Assembly (NCBI GenBank): GCA_963842125.1
Contig: CAWJFE010000005.1
Span: forward strand, 1,612,001-1,676,000
Length of the DNA: 64,000 bases
Direction: 5' to 3'
Origin: CAWCWK01 sp963842125
GTDB lineage: Bacteria > Pseudomonadota > Alphaproteobacteria > Rhizobiales > CAWCWK01
The position numbers were made by a program, and so were the translations under genes. Positions 61,353-64,000 of the stretch are shown piece by piece. Below the pieces are notes generated by a model. The model worked only from the letters and a program-made list of their open reading frames with translations. It was not told where the DNA came from and searched no databases. The stretch's first letter is position 1. Every line of letters starts with the position of its first letter.

Positions 61353-64000
61353 TCATGAGGCGGAGGCGATCAGCGAGGCATTGCCACCGGCCGCCGTCGT
61401 ATCCGTGCAGACATGGCGCTCGAGGATGCAAAACGAAGCGATATCCCGGCCCGTGAGGAGGGGAATGAGAGGCCCCGCGCGCGCTGCCAGCGCCATGCGA
61501 TAGGCACCGCTGGTTTCCCTATCGCCCCAGAAGGCGATGGCTGCGACGCCCGACATGGCCGTCAACGTCTCAGGCGCGACGATGCCGACCAGCGCGCTCG
61601 CGGTAGCTGCCTCGTCGCTGACGAGAACGGCCGGACAGCCCGCCGCCATCGCGCCATGCGCCTGCGCCTTCGCATCCGCTTGCGATGGTCCAAGACACAG
61701 GACGACGCCTCTGGGGTGGGTCGACAGCACGTTCAGCTCCCCTGTCGGCCCGGGAAGGATGGTAGTGTCGAGGATCGTGTCACGCGCCTCCGGCAGCCCG
61801 TCGATCTTGGCCTGCAGGTCCTCAAGCGTGATAGGACGACCTGTAGGGCGGTGTCCGGGTTCGTAGTCCTGCCTGGCAAACCGCGCCACATAGTGCGGAC
61901 CGCCAGCCTTCGGCCCGGTGCCCGACAGACCCTCACCGCCGAACGGCTGGCTCCCGACGATCGCGCCGATCTGGTTGCGGTTCACGTATGCGTTTCCGAC
62001 CCGAATGCGCCGCGCGATCCGCTCGGCGCGGGCTGTGATCCGGGTGTGAAGCCCGAAAGTCAGGCCGTAGCCGCGAGCGTTGATGGCATCCACCACTCGG
62101 TCTATTCCGTCGGCCGGGAAGGTCGCGATGTGAAGAATCGGACCGAAGACCTCCTCGGCCATGTCTTCGATGCCCTGGACGCGCACGACCGAAGGACCGA
62201 AGCCGTAGCCCGGCCCGATGTCGGAGAGCCGCTTCAGCAACCGCCCCTGCGCGGCGGAGGCATCGACATAGGCTCGGAAAGCCTCGTGCGCACCCGCATC
62301 GATGACCGGCCCGACATCCGTCGACAGCATCCAGGGATCGCCTAGCCGCAGCGCATCCATCGCGCCGTAGAGCATTGTCGTCAGAGGCTCAAACACGTCC
62401 TCTTGAATGTAGAGGATCCGAAGGGCCGAGCAGCGTTGCCCGGCGGACTGAAAGGCCGAGGCGACGATGTCGCGAACGGCTTGCTCGGGCAACGCCGTCG
62501 AATCGACGATCATCGCGTTGAGCCCACCCGTCTCGGCGATGAGTGGCGCTGCGGGCGACGCGGAGGCCGCCATTGTGCGGTTGATAGCTTGCGCGGTCTG
62601 GGTGGAGCCCGTGAAGCAGACTCCGTCCAACCGGGCATCGCTCGTCAGCGCCGCGCCCACGACTTCGCCGGCGCCGGGCAGAAGCTGCAACGCGGAGCGC
62701 GGTACGCCCGCTTCGTGCAGCAGGCCTACTGCGAGAGCGGCGATGAGCGGCGTCTCCTCGGCCGGCTTCGCCAACACGGCATTGCCCGCGGCGAGCCCGG
62801 CGGCGACCTGTCCGGTGAAGATCGCGAGAGGAAAGTTCCACGGGCTGATCGAGACGAACCGACCGCATGGCGTCATGGGCCTCAGCCGTTCCGCCTCATC
62901 GGCATAGAAGCGCAGGAAGTCGACGGCTTCGCGCAGTTCGGCAATGGCATCCGCGACCGTCTTCCCGGCTTCCCGGGTCAGAAGGGCGAAAATCTCGCCG
63001 AACTCGACTTCGTAAAGGTCGGCGGCGGCCCGAAGGATGCCGGCGCGCTCGCTCTCCGATACATCCCACACGGCTGCAGCATCGTAGGCGAGATCGACGT
63101 GCTCGACGGTGGCGTTCTGCACCTCGCCTACGATGTCGGACGGGTCCGCCGGATTTGTCGCCGTGAGGGTTTCGCCGCCGATGCGATCAATGGCGAGAAT
63201 TGGACCCGCCTTCCAACGCGTCGCTCGATAGGGCGTCCTAGCGGCATCGATAATGGCGAGATCGTTCGGGTCACTGAGATCGAAGCCGCGCGAGTTCCGG
63301 CGCGGCTCGAAGAGGTCGGCCGGGGCTGCGATGGCCCGTGCGGGCTCCAACGCGCTCTCGAACGGGTCGGCGACCACCGCTTCGGCCGGGACCGATTCGT
63401 CGACGACCTGATTGACGAAGGACGAGTTCGCGCCGTTCTCCAGCAGTCGCCGGACCAGATAGGCCAGAAGCTCGCGGTGCCGGCCGACGGGTGCGTAGAT
63501 GCGGCAGCGGGTGCCGTATTTCTTCGCGACGTTGGCGTGCAGCGCTTCGCCCATTCCGTGCAGACGCTGGAACTCGAACGCGGCGGCCCGCCCGTCCGCG
63601 ATGTCGAGGATCGCGGCGACGGTGTGGGCATTGTGGGTCGCGAATTGGGGGTAGATGCGATCCGTCTTGGCGAGCAGTTGTGCGGCGCACGCGATATAGG
63701 AGACGTCCGTCGCCGCCTTGCGGGTGAACACGGGGAAGCCCGGCAGGCCCTCCACTTGCGCGCGTTTGATCTCCGCATCCCAATAGGCGCCCTTCACCAG
63801 CCGCACCATGATGCGCCGATCGAGGTCCTCGGCAAGGGCATGCAGCCAATCGATGACGAAGGCGGCGCGCTTGCCGTAGCCCTGGACGACGACGCCGAAT
63901 CCGTCCCAGCCTGCGAGGTCCGGCTCCGCGAGGACGGCGGCGATCACGTCGAGTGAGAGTTCGAGACGGTCGGCCTCTTCCGCGTCCACATTAAGCCCGA
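61353..64000 (-). CDS. putA: Bifunctional proline dehydrogenase / L-glutamate gamma-semialdehyde dehydrogenase, 3' part
   Basis: The last 882 codons are present; the 5' end is beyond the right edge. Proline dehydrogenase barrel segments include MVRLVKGAYWDAEIKRAQ, FPVFTRKAATDVSYIACA and YAPVGRHRELLAYLVRRLLE. The aldehyde dehydrogenase domain has ISPWNFPLAIFTGQ, LIAETGGLNAMIV and the catalytic Cys in QSAGQRCSALRILY, then the C-terminal domain. PutA oxidises proline to glutamate. Whether an N-terminal DNA-binding domain exists cannot be seen. The frame is intact throughout. Confidence 0.96.
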   Translation of the reverse strand, partial: GLNVDAEEADRLELSLDVIAAVLAEPDLAGWDGFGVVVQGYGKRAAFVIDWLHALAEDLDRRIMVRLVKGAYWDAEIKRAQVEGLPGFPVFTRKAATDVSYIACAAQLLAKTDRIYPQFATHNAHTVAAILDIADGRAAAFEFQRLHGMGEALHANVAKKYGTRCRIYAPVGRHRELLAYLVRRLLENGANSSFVNQVVDESVPAEAVVADPFESALEPARAIAAPADLFEPRRNSRGFDLSDPNDLAIIDAARTPYRATRWKAGPILAIDRIGGETLTATNPADPSDIVGEVQNATVEHVDLAYDAAAVWDVSESERAGILRAAADLYEVEFGEIFALLTREAGKTVADAIAELREAVDFLRFYADEAERLRPMTPCGRFVSISPWNFPLAIFTGQVAAGLAAGNAVLAKPAEETPLIAALAVGLLHEAGVPRSALQLLPGAGEVVGAALTSDARLDGVCFTGSTQTAQAINRTMAASASPAAPLIAETGGLNAMIVDSTALPEQAVRDIVASAFQSAGQRCSALRILYIQEDVFEPLTTMLYGAMDALRLGDPWMLSTDVGPVIDAGAHEAFRAYVDASAAQGRLLKRLSDIGPGYGFGPSVVRVQGIEDMAEEVFGPILHIATFPADGIDRVVDAINARGYGLTFGLHTRITARAERIARRIRVGNAYVNRNQIGAIVGSQPFGGEGLSGTGPKAGGPHYVARFARQDYEPGHRPTGRPITLEDLQAKIDGLPEARDTILDTTILPGPTGELNVLSTHPRGVVLCLGPSQADAKAQAHGAMAAGCPAVLVSDEAATASALVGIVAPETLTAMSGVAAIAFWGDRETSGAYRMALAARAGPLIPLLTGRDIASFCILERHVCTDTTAAGGNASLIASAS

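Overview
The window is a stretch of high-GC chromosome (roughly two-thirds G+C by eye) from an alphaproteobacterium, most likely of the order Hyphomicrobiales (Rhizobiales). The evidence is the gene content and order: ctaC-ctaD-ctaB-coxF-ctaG; an IalB-family protein; MmcB; a TIGR01459 HAD protein followed by ribF, ileS, lspA and two M16 proteins; aroA-cmk-rpsA divergent from a TIGR02300 protein and tRNA-Ala; a TauE/SafE-TIGR02186 pair; and a palindromic repeat of the rhizobial intergenic (RIME-like) type. I cannot fix the family or genus. I saw no insertion sequence, prophage, plasmid function or CRISPR array; this reads as core chromosome.

Layout. 0-4 kb: aa3-type cytochrome c oxidase subunits and assembly factors, leftward. 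4-11 kb: rightward genes for an IalB-like secreted protein, an acyltransferase, an ABC exporter, glycerate kinase, siroheme synthase (frameshifted) and MobA. 11-18 kb: a chemotaxis cluster, with leftward cheY, cheA (P1-P3-P4-P5-CheW-REC hybrid, frameshifted), cheW, cheB and cheR meeting a rightward CheZ-like phosphatase. 18-21 kb: a DUF7002 protein, NAD kinase, a stand-alone response regulator and a small Hpt protein. 21-31 kb: tRNA-Ser, fructokinase, mmcB-ispH-thrB-rnhA, a PRC-barrel protein, a small transporter, a lyxose/mannose isomerase-like protein, a TipF-like degenerate EAL protein, a HAD protein and a pseudo-receiver. 31-39 kb: ribF and ileS (both frameshifted), lspA, a lipoprotein and an M16 protease pair. 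39-45 kb: an orphan 543-residue flagellin divergent from a TPP riboswitch that precedes thiX-thiY, then TauE/SafE-TIGR02186 and DUF3429. 45-50 kb: rpsA, cmk, aroA, TIGR02300, tRNA-Ala. 50-64 kb: VOC protein, dinB, PQQ-type sugar dehydrogenase, a MobA-like nucleotidyltransferase, the D-erythronate genes denD-otnK-otnC, a BaiN-like flavoprotein, a Bcr/CflA exporter, a DUF533 protein, a glycosyltransferase and the 3' part of putA.

Functionally the window links motility control (Che proteins, TipF-like protein, flagellin, orphan receivers) with housekeeping (translation, cofactor synthesis, aromatic and threonine pathways) and carbon-acid use (glycerate, erythronate, proline). Many gene pairs overlap by four bases (ATGA or GTGA), implying translational coupling.

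A major caveat is that cysG, cheA, ribF and ileS all contain reading-frame breaks, several at short homopolymers and four of them within about 560 bp of ileS. Two of these genes should be essential, so I read the breaks as uncorrected sequencing or assembly indels rather than real pseudogenes. I found no convincing new multi-gene system. The most interesting leads are the DUF7002 protein beside NAD kinase, the TipF-like protein, the pseudo-receiver lacking its aspartate and lysine, and the TPP-riboswitch transporter lacking a local ATPase.
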